A stretch of DNA of 24,351 nucleotides from CAYLWW01 sp964387585. GTDB taxonomy: Bacteria > Pseudomonadota > Alphaproteobacteria > Rickettsiales > Midichloriaceae. The translations under genes were made by a program, and so were the position numbers. Of the stretch, positions 16,211 to 24,317 are shown one piece after another; positions within the stretch are counted from its first letter, which is position 1, and every line of letters begins with the position of its first letter. Location of the stretch: the NCBI GenBank assembly GCA_964387585.1, contig CAYLWW010000011.1:1-24351 (forward strand), given 5' to 3'. The notes under the pieces are model-generated. The model did no database searches. It was not told the DNA's origin and saw nothing but the letters and a program-made list of their open reading frames with translations.

Positions 16211-16238
16211 TTGTTAGAACTAACGAGATGCTTATAAT
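16211..16238 (+). promoter_or_regulatory. Candidate sigma-70 promoter of gatA
   Basis: TTGTTA (16211-16216) and a perfect TATAAT (16233-16238) are separated by 16 bases, with the gatA ATG about 28 bases past the expected start of transcription. The 12-base unit TTATAATTTAAG is repeated 15 bases downstream (16232-16243 and 16247-16258), duplicating the -10 box. Confidence 0.55.
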
Positions 16239-16272
16239 TTAAGCAATTATAATTTAAGTAAATAGCAAAGTT

Positions 16273-17739
16273 ATGACTGATTTAACTAATCTCTCAATTA
16301 GCAAAGCTAAGGAATTAATGAATAAGAAGGAGTTTACTGCTTCTGAATTAGTAAAAGCTTATTTAGATCGAGCTCTAGAGTATGAATTTCTTAATTCTTT
16401 TGTAAGATTAACTCCTGAATTAGCTATGAGTCAAGCTAGCCTCGCTGATGAGCGTATCAGAAAAGGTGAAGGTGGTGTAATAGAGGGGATACCAATAGCA
16501 ATAAAGGACTTATTTTGTACTGCTGGAATCCCTACGACGGCTTGTTCTAAAATGTTGGAGAATTTTGTTCCTACTTATGAATCAACTGTTACTAGTCTAT
16601 TATATCAAAATGGTGGGATATGCCTTGGCAAGACTAATATGGATGAGTTTGCTATGGGGTCTGCCAATTCAAATAGTTATTTTGGTCAAGTTATAAACCC
16701 ATGGAAGCGTAAGGGGGATGATACTTCGTTAGTTCCTGGTGGCTCTTCTGGAGGTTCTGCAGCAGCTGTAGCTGCTAGGATATCTATGGGGGCATTAGGC
16801 AGTGATACTGGCGGTTCTATAAGGCAGCCTGCTTCTTTTTGTGGCATAGTGGGGCTTAAACCTAGTTATGGTCGTTGTTCTAGATGGGGGATGGTTGCTT
16901 TTGCCAGTTCGCTTGATCAAGCTGGAGTTTTTGCTGGGTCAGTTCAAGATGCAGCTTTATTGTTAGAGTCTATATGTGGCTATGATCCCAAAGATTCTAC
17001 CACAGTTAATTTGCCAGTACCAAAATTTTCCGACGCTGTAGGGAAAAGCATTAAAGGCTTAAAGGTAGGAATACCTAACGAGTATATGGTAGATGGTATG
17101 GATAAAGGTGTATTGGATGCTTGGGAATTAGGTAAGCTATGGTTGAAAGAAGCTGGAGCTGAAATTGTCAATATTAGCTTGCCCCATACTAAATTTGCTC
17201 TGGCTACTTACTATATTATTGCTCCTGCTGAAGCTTCTTCAAATCTTGCTCGTTATGATGGTGTGCGTTATGGATTTCGTTTCAGTAAGCCTGGACAAGA
17301 GGTACAAGAGATGATGGCTGAAAGTAGAGCAATTGGATTTGGTAGCGAGGTAAAAAGACGTATAATGATGGGAACTTATGCTTTATCTGCCGAGTCATAT
17401 GGAGCTTATTATACTAAAGCTCAACAAGTTAGGCATTTAATAGCTAGGGATTTTTCTAATGCTTTTGAAGGGGTTGATGTTATACTAACTCCAACTACCC
17501 CTTCTACAGCTTTTGCTGTGAATGAAAAGATTAGTAATCCAATAACCATGTATTTGAATGATATATTGACTGTTCCTGCTAGTTTGGCTGGTTTACCTGG
17601 AATTTCAGTGCCAGTAGTAAAAATGGAAAGCGATGGTTTACCATTAGGATTACAGCTTATAGGAAGATTATATGATGAGGAAAGTGTGCTTAAATTTGGC
17701 GCTGTGTTAGAAAAAGCTGCTTCTTTTCAAAGGCTTTAG
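16273..17739 (+). CDS. gatA: Asp/Glu-tRNA amidotransferase subunit A
   Basis: GatA is the glutaminase subunit of GatCAB. It supplies ammonia to convert Glu-tRNA(Gln) and Asp-tRNA(Asn) into the correct amidated forms. The amidase signature is intact: Lys78 in PIAIKDLF, Ser158 (cis-Ser) in PGGSSGGSAAA, and nucleophile Ser182 in GSDTGGSIRQPA. At 488 residues it has normal length. gatB and gatC are not adjacent here. It probably forms an operon with fumC, which begins 33 bases downstream. Confidence 0.97.
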   Translation: MTDLTNLSISKAKELMNKKEFTASELVKAYLDRALEYEFLNSFVRLTPELAMSQASLADERIRKGEGGVIEGIPIAIKDLFCTAGIPTTACSKMLENFVPTYESTVTSLLYQNGGICLGKTNMDEFAMGSANSNSYFGQVINPWKRKGDDTSLVPGGSSGGSAAAVAARISMGALGSDTGGSIRQPASFCGIVGLKPSYGRCSRWGMVAFASSLDQAGVFAGSVQDAALLLESICGYDPKDSTTVNLPVPKFSDAVGKSIKGLKVGIPNEYMVDGMDKGVLDAWELGKLWLKEAGAEIVNISLPHTKFALATYYIIAPAEASSNLARYDGVRYGFRFSKPGQEVQEMMAESRAIGFGSEVKRRIMMGTYALSAESYGAYYTKAQQVRHLIARDFSNAFEGVDVILTPTTPSTAFAVNEKISNPITMYLNDILTVPASLAGLPGISVPVVKMESDGLPLGLQLIGRLYDEESVLKFGAVLEKAASFQRL

Positions 17740-17771
17740 ATTTAATTAATTTACATTGAGTTCATATCAAA

Positions 17772-19163
17772 ATGAGTAATATAGAAAAACATAGGATAGA
17801 AGCAGACTCTTTTGGCAATGTGCAAGTACCAAAAGATAAGTACTGGGGTGCTCAAACCCAAAGATCATTGGAGAATTTTAAAATTGCTGATGATAAAATG
17901 CCCAAATCATTGATAAAAGCCTTAGTTTTGGTAAAAAAATGTGCGGCTATTACAAATCAAAAAAAAGGTAAGCTTAAGCATGAATTAGCTCAAGCAATTA
18001 TTCAAGCAGCTAATGAAATTTTAGATGGCAAGCTAGAAGATAACTTTCCTCTTTCAGTTTGGCAGACTGGTTCTGGTACTCAAACAAATATGAATGTAAA
18101 TGAAGTTATTGCTAATAGAGCGATAGAAATATTAGGGGGTGAGATTGGTAGTAAATCTCCTGTACATCCTAATGATCATGTTAATATGTGCCAATCTTCA
18201 AATGATTGCTTTCCCACCGCTATGCATATAGCTACTGTTTGTGAGATTAATGAAAAATTACTTCCAGCATTACAAAGCTTTTATAACAGCCTTTTATTGA
18301 AAGAAGAAGAATTTGCGGAAGTAGTGAAAGTGGGTCGTACTCATATGCAGGATGCTACCCCTATTTACCTATCGCAAGAATTTTCAGGTTATGCTGCTCA
18401 AATTGAGTATAATATACAACGTATTAATCAAAGTTTATCTAGCGTTTTACGATTAGCTCAAGGCGGTACAGCTGTTGGTACAGGATTAAATGCTTATTCA
18501 GGCTTTGCTGAAGAATTTGCTCAAGAAATACTTCAAGCTACTGGTTATGATTTCATTACTGCTCCTAATAAATTCGAAGCTCTAGCTAGTAATGATAGTT
18601 TAGTAGAGATAAGTGGAGTACTTAATACTATAGCAGTAAGTTTAACGAAGATTGCTAATGATATAAGATTATTAGGATCTGGACCTCGTTGTGGTTTTGG
18701 TGAATTGATATTGCCAGAAAATGAGCCTGGTTCTTCTATAATGCCAGGCAAAGTTAACCCCACTCAGTGCGAAGCTCTTACTATGCTTTGCGTTCAAGTT
18801 ATGGGCAATCATACAGCTGTAACCATCGCAGGTTCTCAGGGCCATTTGGAACTCAATGTATATAAACCAGTTATAATTTATAATATTCTTCATTCCATAG
18901 CTTTATTATCTGATGGTATGATGAGTTTTATTCAAAATTGCTTAATCGGAATAAAAGCTAATACAGCTAAAATTAGCGATTCTTTACAGCAATCATTGAT
19001 GCTAGTGACAGCTTTGAATAGCCATATTGGTTATGATAATGCAGCTAAAATAGCTAAACATGCCCATAGTCAAGGAATATCTTTGCGCGAGGCGGCTATA
19101 GCTAGTAACTTACTTAGTGCTGAAGAATTCGACAAGTGGGTTAATCCTAAATTAATGGTATAG
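17772..19163 (+). CDS. fumC: Class II fumarate hydratase
   Basis: FumC is the oxygen-stable, iron-free fumarase of the TCA cycle, interconverting fumarate and malate. The superfamily signature GSSIMPGKVNP (320-330) with the mobile catalytic serine is present. So are SGTQTNMNVNEV (101-112), SSNDCFPTAMH and GRTHMQDA with the active-site His191. The 463 residues equal the usual length. ATG start at 17772. Confidence 0.97.
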   Translation: MSNIEKHRIEADSFGNVQVPKDKYWGAQTQRSLENFKIADDKMPKSLIKALVLVKKCAAITNQKKGKLKHELAQAIIQAANEILDGKLEDNFPLSVWQTGSGTQTNMNVNEVIANRAIEILGGEIGSKSPVHPNDHVNMCQSSNDCFPTAMHIATVCEINEKLLPALQSFYNSLLLKEEEFAEVVKVGRTHMQDATPIYLSQEFSGYAAQIEYNIQRINQSLSSVLRLAQGGTAVGTGLNAYSGFAEEFAQEILQATGYDFITAPNKFEALASNDSLVEISGVLNTIAVSLTKIANDIRLLGSGPRCGFGELILPENEPGSSIMPGKVNPTQCEALTMLCVQVMGNHTAVTIAGSQGHLELNVYKPVIIYNILHSIALLSDGMMSFIQNCLIGIKANTAKISDSLQQSLMLVTALNSHIGYDNAAKIAKHAHSQGISLREAAIASNLLSAEEFDKWVNPKLMV

Positions 19164-19348
19164 TTTTATAATTAATTTAAATTAGCTTTAGAAGATAATA
19201 TAATAGGGTGTAACTTTCCATTCTATCATATTACCTGTTGTTTACTTGGATTAATCATTAATTAACTTTGTAATTTATAGATAAAGCTACTATCATGCGT
19301 AAATTACACATTATCAAAACAATTTTCATTTTACCTATATTTTATATT

Positions 19349-19394
19349 AAGTGTTTTATTCAAAACAGCTTTAGTTTAGTTTGATAAAACGCTT
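19349..19394 (+). other. Strong hairpin in the valS leader
   Basis: The arms at 19349-19364 and 19380-19394 (GTTTTAT-T-CAAA with TTTGATAAAAC) pair over about 15 bp with one bulge and one G-U pair, around a 15-base loop. It lies 43 bases before the valS ATG. It could be a leader attenuator, or a terminator for something upstream, although no clean U-run follows. Confidence 0.45.
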
Positions 19395-19436
19395 TATAAG
19401 CAATGGTGTTGATTAGAATTAATAGAATTTTTTATT

Positions 19437-21935
19437 ATGGAACTTATATCTAGCTCTTATGACCATAAGCAAATAGAAGAAAAATTACGTAAGTTATGGG
19501 ATGAACAAAAAGTTTATTCATGGGATTCAAGTAAATCAAAGGACGAAACTTTTTCTATAGACACCCCTCCCCCGACTGTTTCTGGATTACTTCACATGGG
19601 TCATATATTCAGCTATACACAAGCAGATTTTATAGCTCGTTATCAGCGTATGAAAGGCAAAACTGTCTTTTACCCAATGGGATTTGATGATAATGGCTTA
19701 CCTACTGAGCGTTTGGTAGAAAAGGTCAAAGGTATAAGAGCGAAAGATGTTTCGCGTGAAGAGTTCATAAAGTTATGTGAAGTTGTTATAAGCGAAGCAG
19801 AAGAAGAATTCCGCAACTTATTTAAGTCTATAGCTTTAAGCGTAGATTGGAATCATGAGTACCAAACTATAAGTCAGCGCTCTAGGTTAATTTCGCAAAT
19901 GTCATTTCTTGATTTATATTATAAGGGTCATATTAAACGTAATTATGCTCCTACTTTTTGGGATACAATTGATCAAACTGCTATAGCGCAAGCGGAAATA
20001 GAAGATAAAGAGCAACAGGGTACATTTAATAATATAGTTTTTGATATTGCTGATGGAGGCCAAGTTATAATAGCTACTACTAGACCTGAGCTTATTCCTG
20101 CTTGTGTAGCATTATTATATAATCCTGAAGATGATAGGTATAAATATTTACAGGATAAGCAGGCTATTACACCTATTTTTGGCAATGTAGTGCCTATAAT
20201 TGCTGATAATGAAGTTGATCCAGATAAAGGTACAGGACTAGTTATGTGTTGTACTTTTGGAGATATACAAGATATCAATTGGTGGCGGCGTTATAATTTG
20301 CCTATAGTTTCTTGTATTAACTTAAATGGTACTATGCAGCAAGCAGGAGTATTGAATGGCCTTAAAGTTAAGCAAGCTAGGGTGAAGATCATTGAATTAC
20401 TGAATGAATGTAATAAGCTAGAAAAGCAAGAGCCTGTTACTCAAGTTGTGAAATGTGCTGAACGCTCTGGTGCTGTGCTTGAAATTATTAGTACCGAACA
20501 GTGGTATATTAGTGTGCTAGAACACAAGAATGCATTGCTTACTAAGGCAAGTGAGTGTAATTGGCATCCTGCTTACATGAAAGTTCGTTTAGATAATTGG
20601 ATTAACGGATTAAATCAGGATTGGTGCATATCAAGGCAGCGTTATTTTGGCGTTCCTTTTCCAGTATGGTATTCTAAAAGAAAAGGAGAAGAGGGTAAGC
20701 CAATAATGGCAGCATTAAACCAATTGCCAGTAAATCCCTTAGTTGATTTACCTTTAGGTTATACTAAGGAAGAAGTTATTCCTGATTATGATGTAATGGA
20801 TACCTGGGCTACAAGCTCAGTTAGCCCGCAACTTTCCAGTTGGGGTATTGATGGAAATTATATGTTAGATCAAGAAAGACACAATAAATTATTTCCTTTT
20901 GACTTAAGGCCTCAAGCGCATGAGATAATACGTACTTGGGCATTTGGTACTATAGTGAAATCTTTTTTGCATCAGGATAGTATACCGTGGCATAATCTAA
21001 TGATTAGTGGTTGGTGCTTAGCTGAGGATAAAACGAAAATGAGTAAGTCTAAAGGTAATGTTGTAACTCCAAGAGAGCTTATTTTAGACAAAGGAGCTGA
21101 TGTTGTAAGATATTGGGCTTCGACTTCAAAATTAGGAACGGATATTACTTACTCCGAAGAAACATTTAAAATTGGCAAAAAACTTTTAAATAAGCTATGG
21201 AATGCTGCAAAGTTTTGTACTTTGCATTTACAGAATTTAACTTCTTACAAAAGCGATACTCCTTTGGCTACTTTACAATTAGGAAAGATTAGCTGCACTT
21301 TAGATTTGTGGATATTAAGCAAGTTATATATTGCTATAAAAATAGCTACTAAAAAATTTGATGAGTTTGAATATTGTGATGCTAGAGTTGCTATAGAAGA
21401 TTTCTTCTGGAATGATTTTTGTGACAATTACTTAGAGCTAATTAAGCATAGGATATACAATAGGTTTGATGATCATAGTGGTCAAAGCGCTATCTTAACA
21501 ATATTTTATTGTTTAAATGGTTTATTACGGTTATTTGCCCCTTTTTTACCTTACATTACTGATGAATTATATATGAGAATCTTCCAGGAGCAAAATAGCA
21601 TTCATAGCATTAATAATTGGCCTATAATTGAGAATTATTTTACAGATGAAAAATCAATAAAACAGGGTAATTTAGTAATAAAATTATTAGAGTTAGTGAG
21701 GAAATTTAAGTCTAATAATAATATTTCTATTAAATCTGAAATAGATAAATTAGAAATTTGTAGTGTAGAAGATGAGTTAGATGAAACTGCTATGATTGAT
21801 TTGAAATATGCGGCAAACGCTAAACATGTTGATGTATTCAATGGTTTCGATCTTGGCAATGATTCTTCTAGTAAGTCTGATTTACTTCTTTCCGAATGTA
21901 ATAAGTATGCTATTAGAGTGCATTTATCAAATTAA
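19437..21935 (+). CDS. valS: Valyl-tRNA synthetase, archaeal-genre
   Basis: ValRS charges tRNA(Val). Class I motifs are HMGH (53-56) in PTVSGLLHMGHIFSYTQADF and KMSKS (534-538) in DKTKMSKSKGNVV. The CP1 editing domain is marked by IATTRPELIPACVAL. The segment YPMGFDDNGLPTERLVEK is the form found in archaeal ValRS, where the bacterial form has PGTDHAGIATQ. At 832 residues it is shorter than typical bacterial ValRS (about 950) and lacks the long C-terminal coiled-coil arm. An archaeal-type ValRS is already known from Rickettsia, which supports a Rickettsiales origin for this window. Confidence 0.95.
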   Translation: MELISSSYDHKQIEEKLRKLWDEQKVYSWDSSKSKDETFSIDTPPPTVSGLLHMGHIFSYTQADFIARYQRMKGKTVFYPMGFDDNGLPTERLVEKVKGIRAKDVSREEFIKLCEVVISEAEEEFRNLFKSIALSVDWNHEYQTISQRSRLISQMSFLDLYYKGHIKRNYAPTFWDTIDQTAIAQAEIEDKEQQGTFNNIVFDIADGGQVIIATTRPELIPACVALLYNPEDDRYKYLQDKQAITPIFGNVVPIIADNEVDPDKGTGLVMCCTFGDIQDINWWRRYNLPIVSCINLNGTMQQAGVLNGLKVKQARVKIIELLNECNKLEKQEPVTQVVKCAERSGAVLEIISTEQWYISVLEHKNALLTKASECNWHPAYMKVRLDNWINGLNQDWCISRQRYFGVPFPVWYSKRKGEEGKPIMAALNQLPVNPLVDLPLGYTKEEVIPDYDVMDTWATSSVSPQLSSWGIDGNYMLDQERHNKLFPFDLRPQAHEIIRTWAFGTIVKSFLHQDSIPWHNLMISGWCLAEDKTKMSKSKGNVVTPRELILDKGADVVRYWASTSKLGTDITYSEETFKIGKKLLNKLWNAAKFCTLHLQNLTSYKSDTPLATLQLGKISCTLDLWILSKLYIAIKIATKKFDEFEYCDARVAIEDFFWNDFCDNYLELIKHRIYNRFDDHSGQSAILTIFYCLNGLLRLFAPFLPYITDELYMRIFQEQNSIHSINNWPIIENYFTDEKSIKQGNLVIKLLELVRKFKSNNNISIKSEIDKLEICSVEDELDETAMIDLKYAANAKHVDVFNGFDLGNDSSSKSDLLLSECNKYAIRVHLSN

Positions 21936-21960
21936 TGTTAGCAACTCCCTTAATTATAAA

Positions 21961-22002
21961 ATGGATAGGGCATTAAGAATAAAGTGTTTATTAATAAATT
22001 AA
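21961..22002 (+). other. Possible 13-codon upstream frame abutting hemW
   Basis: ATG at 21961 opens a frame MDRALRIKCLLIN that stops with TAA at 22000-22002, immediately before the GTG start of hemW. If translated, it could deliver ribosomes to a start that lacks a Shine-Dalgarno sequence. A chance short frame is also possible. Confidence 0.25.
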
Positions 22003-23235
22003 GTGGCTTTTTCAGTGAATTATTCCAAAAATCAGCTTAATATAGCTGGTAATAAAAATTCATTAGCAGTATATATTCATTGGCCATTTTGTCAATTTAA
22101 GTGCCCATATTGCGATTTTAATAGCCATGTAAGAGATGCTATAGATCAAAAATTATGGATGAATAGTTATATGAATGCAATAGGCTCATATGAACCTTTA
22201 TTAAAAAATCGTACTATTACTAGTATATTTTTTGGTGGTGGCACTCCTTCATTAGCTGATCCTGAGTTAATAGGTGCTGTTATTGATAAATTAGCTACTT
22301 TAGGTTCTTTTTCTGATTGCATAGAGATTACCCTTGAAGCTAATCCTACTTCTACAGAAGTAAGTAAGCTATCTGCTATAGGTAAATTAGGTGTTAATAG
22401 GGTTTCTTTAGGTATACAAAGCTTTTATGAAAAAAATCTTAAATTTCTTGGGCGTAAGCACAGCGCTCAAGAGGGTATAGCAGCTATAAAAAAGGTAGCT
22501 GATAATTTTGAGAATTACTCGTTTGATTTAATATACGCTTTGCCTGAGCAAGAATTAAAAGAGTGGGAAAAAGAGCTACTCCAAGCTATTACCTTGGTAG
22601 GTAATCACATTTCTCTTTATCAGTTAACAATAGAGGATGGTACTCTTTTTGCTAAGCATGCAGCTAATGGTAACTTAATTCCTATGGATGCTGACGAAGC
22701 TGCAACTTTCTATAATCTTACTCAGCAAATTGTTGTTGATAATGGTTTACCTGCTTATGAAATTTCTAATCATGCTAAAAAAGGGAAAGAATCTAAGCAT
22801 AACTTAACTTATTGGCGTTATGGGGATTACATAGGGATAGGCCCTGGTGCTCATGGTCGCTATACTATTAGTTCTTTAGATGAAATTCCTCATCATTTAA
22901 GCAAGTTAGATAATTTAGGGCAATTTTATAATAGTAAAATAGCTACGTATGATTGGAAAATACCTGAAAAATGGCTTGGCTATGTTGATAGAGTTGGACA
23001 TGGAATTGAGTCTTTTGAAAAATTATCTGATTATCAGATGGAGTCAGAAAAGTTGCTTATGGGATTAAGGTTGAATGAAGGATTATTAATAGATAATTTT
23101 AAAAATCTTAATTATAGAGAAATAATAAATTTAGAAGATCAAGGTTTTCTAACGCTAAAAGATAACAGAATGAGCACTACTTCCAAAGGAGTATTAGTTT
23201 TAGATTCGATAATAAAGCGAATATTTCACTATTAG
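22003..23235 (+). CDS. hemW: Radical SAM heme chaperone HemW
   Basis: HemW is the HemN-like radical SAM protein that binds heme and is thought to deliver it to target proteins, rather than oxidising coproporphyrinogen. The Fe-S motif is C30-x3-C34-x2-C37 in HWPFCQFKCPYCDF. FFGGGTPSL and ITLEANPTS follow, then the HemW-type HNLTYW motif (266-271). It lacks the N-terminal extension of true HemN. At 410 residues it is slightly longer than the family's 380. The start is GTG at 22003; a second GTG at 22015 is the alternative. It follows valS by 67 bases. Confidence 0.93.
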   Translation: MAFSVNYSKNQLNIAGNKNSLAVYIHWPFCQFKCPYCDFNSHVRDAIDQKLWMNSYMNAIGSYEPLLKNRTITSIFFGGGTPSLADPELIGAVIDKLATLGSFSDCIEITLEANPTSTEVSKLSAIGKLGVNRVSLGIQSFYEKNLKFLGRKHSAQEGIAAIKKVADNFENYSFDLIYALPEQELKEWEKELLQAITLVGNHISLYQLTIEDGTLFAKHAANGNLIPMDADEAATFYNLTQQIVVDNGLPAYEISNHAKKGKESKHNLTYWRYGDYIGIGPGAHGRYTISSLDEIPHHLSKLDNLGQFYNSKIATYDWKIPEKWLGYVDRVGHGIESFEKLSDYQMESEKLLMGLRLNEGLLIDNFKNLNYREIINLEDQGFLTLKDNRMSTTSKGVLVLDSIIKRIFHY

Positions 23236-23400
23236 TATAGCTACTGCTAGTAAATGAATAAGCGATAATTTGCAGAACTTACCAAAAGCGAATGCTACAA
23301 GAATTATATACAGAGATGAGTAGAAAAATACTGAAATTTTTTGTTTTTGAGTAACATATAACGCGCTAACATATTGATTTAAATTAATTTCATTTAACAT
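23200..23400 (-). CDS. Possible small membrane protein, 66 residues
   Basis: ATG at 23400 opens a minus-strand frame with two hydrophobic segments (about 24-40 and 46-62). Its codon choice is not unlike the neighbours, and its end overlaps the hemW end by 36 bases. It fills a 267-base spacer that is otherwise empty. T-rich intergenic DNA often produces such frames by chance, and I do not recognise the sequence. It could also be the remnant of a larger transporter. Confidence 0.25.
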   Translation of the reverse strand: MLNEINLNQYVSALYVTQKQKISVFFYSSLYIILVAFAFGKFCKLSLIHLLAVAILIVKYSLYYRI

Positions 23401-23502
23401 ATCACTTATTAAAGTCTTTTTTATAATAAATACTACCCATAAGTTAATCTTTGAATTATAGTAAAGAGAAAATAATTAGTATATTTTAGTGAACATATTG
23501 GA

Positions 23503-24033
23503 ATGAAAGAGTTAATTACTAAACCTTTAGTGCTAATAGGTATTATGGGAAGCGGAAAAACTACTATTGGTAAGAAAATAGCTAAAAAGCTTAACTTACA
23601 ATTTTATGATAGCGATAGAGTGATTGAAGAGCGAGAAGGATTAAGTGTAGTAGATATATACGACTTTAAAGGAGGACCATATTTTCAAGCTAAAGAACAA
23701 GAAGTAGTTAAAGAAATACTAAGTTATGGTATAACTGTTCTTTCAACAGGTGGAAGCACATTTTTAAACGAAGATTTACGTTCAATAATTAAGGAGAAAG
23801 CCATATCAGTTTGGTTATCTGCAGATATAGATGTTTTATATAATAGAGTTGCTAAACGTAATACTAGGCCAGAGCTCAATTGCGAGAATAAACTTGAAGT
23901 ATTAAAAAAAATGATAGATGAGTGTTATCCTATTTATAATCAAGCAGACATAATAATACAAAGTAACGATTTTGATGCTCATTACATCGTAGATAGCTTA
24001 ATGGCTCGTCTAAAAAAATACTTTAATTGTTAG
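23503..24033 (+). CDS. aroK: Shikimate kinase-like protein with altered substrate site
   Basis: The 176-residue P-loop kinase has the AroK fold pattern: Walker A GIMGSGKT (13-20), DSD (36-38), VLSTGGS (79-85), and the lid motif NTRPEL with Arg122. Positions that bind shikimate in characterised enzymes differ. The Arg after Phe in the GxxxFR motif is Gln62 (PYFQAKE), the third glycine of the GGG loop is Ser85, and the Arg of the RxPxY motif is Cys141 (ECYPIY). Asp38 and the lid Arg are kept. Nucleotide binding looks intact; substrate specificity is doubtful. The gene symbol therefore names the family, not a proven activity. No aroB follows; IS debris does. ATG at 23503 with TTGGA directly upstream. 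Confidence 0.75.
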   Translation: MKELITKPLVLIGIMGSGKTTIGKKIAKKLNLQFYDSDRVIEEREGLSVVDIYDFKGGPYFQAKEQEVVKEILSYGITVLSTGGSTFLNEDLRSIIKEKAISVWLSADIDVLYNRVAKRNTRPELNCENKLEVLKKMIDECYPIYNQADIIIQSNDFDAHYIVDSLMARLKKYFNC

Positions 24034-24101
24034 AGGAAAAAGATAATCTCAAAAGAATCAGAATGCAAAAGTATTAAGTAAAAGGGAGTTTCCTTAGCAT
24101 A

Positions 24102-24299
24102 TCTTAGCCAGATTAAGCAAAATAATTTAGCAATATTAAAAGCAATGAAACTAAGAAAGGAATGATCTATTTTATCGATCTCTCATAGCAATCTTTTTAT
24201 TTTACTTCATTCTGCCAAAAAAATGCTCAATAATATGACGTTTTTTATATAAATTGACTCATAAAAATCTTCGGTTATTATAATTTCGTAGTTTTCTGA
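24102..24299 (-). pseudogene. Decayed IS5-family transposase, C-terminal remnant
   Basis: Reading the minus strand gives NNRRFL*VNLYKKRHIIEH, then FFGRMK*NKKIAMRDR*, then (after a frame change) SFIAFNIAKLF and LIWLR. The block YKKRHIIEHFFGRMK with KIAMR is the C-terminal DDE part of IS5-type transposases, and IWLR is their common ending. Three in-frame stops plus a shift show it is dead. Its upstream side stops at the IS630-type end at about 24300, so it was probably cut by that insertion. Confidence 0.75.
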
Positions 24300-24317
24300 T
24301 ATAGTCATTCCAATTGA
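24300..24317. repeat. Terminal inverted repeat, 3' end of a second IS630-type copy
   Basis: TATAGTCATTCCAATTGA is the exact reverse complement of 84-101. Its position next to the end of a transposase-like frame on the minus strand fits the 3' end of an element in the same orientation as the one at the left edge. Confidence 0.55.

Noticed and set aside
19197..19232. Possible fumC terminator (AATATAATAG with CTATCATATT)
   Set aside because: The stem has a mismatch, is almost all A-T and lacks a U-run, so it is too weak to call in this composition.
22003..23235. Oxygen-independent coproporphyrinogen oxidase (HemN)
   Set aside because: The protein starts directly at the radical SAM motif without the N-terminal HemN extension and carries the HNxxYW motif of HemW.
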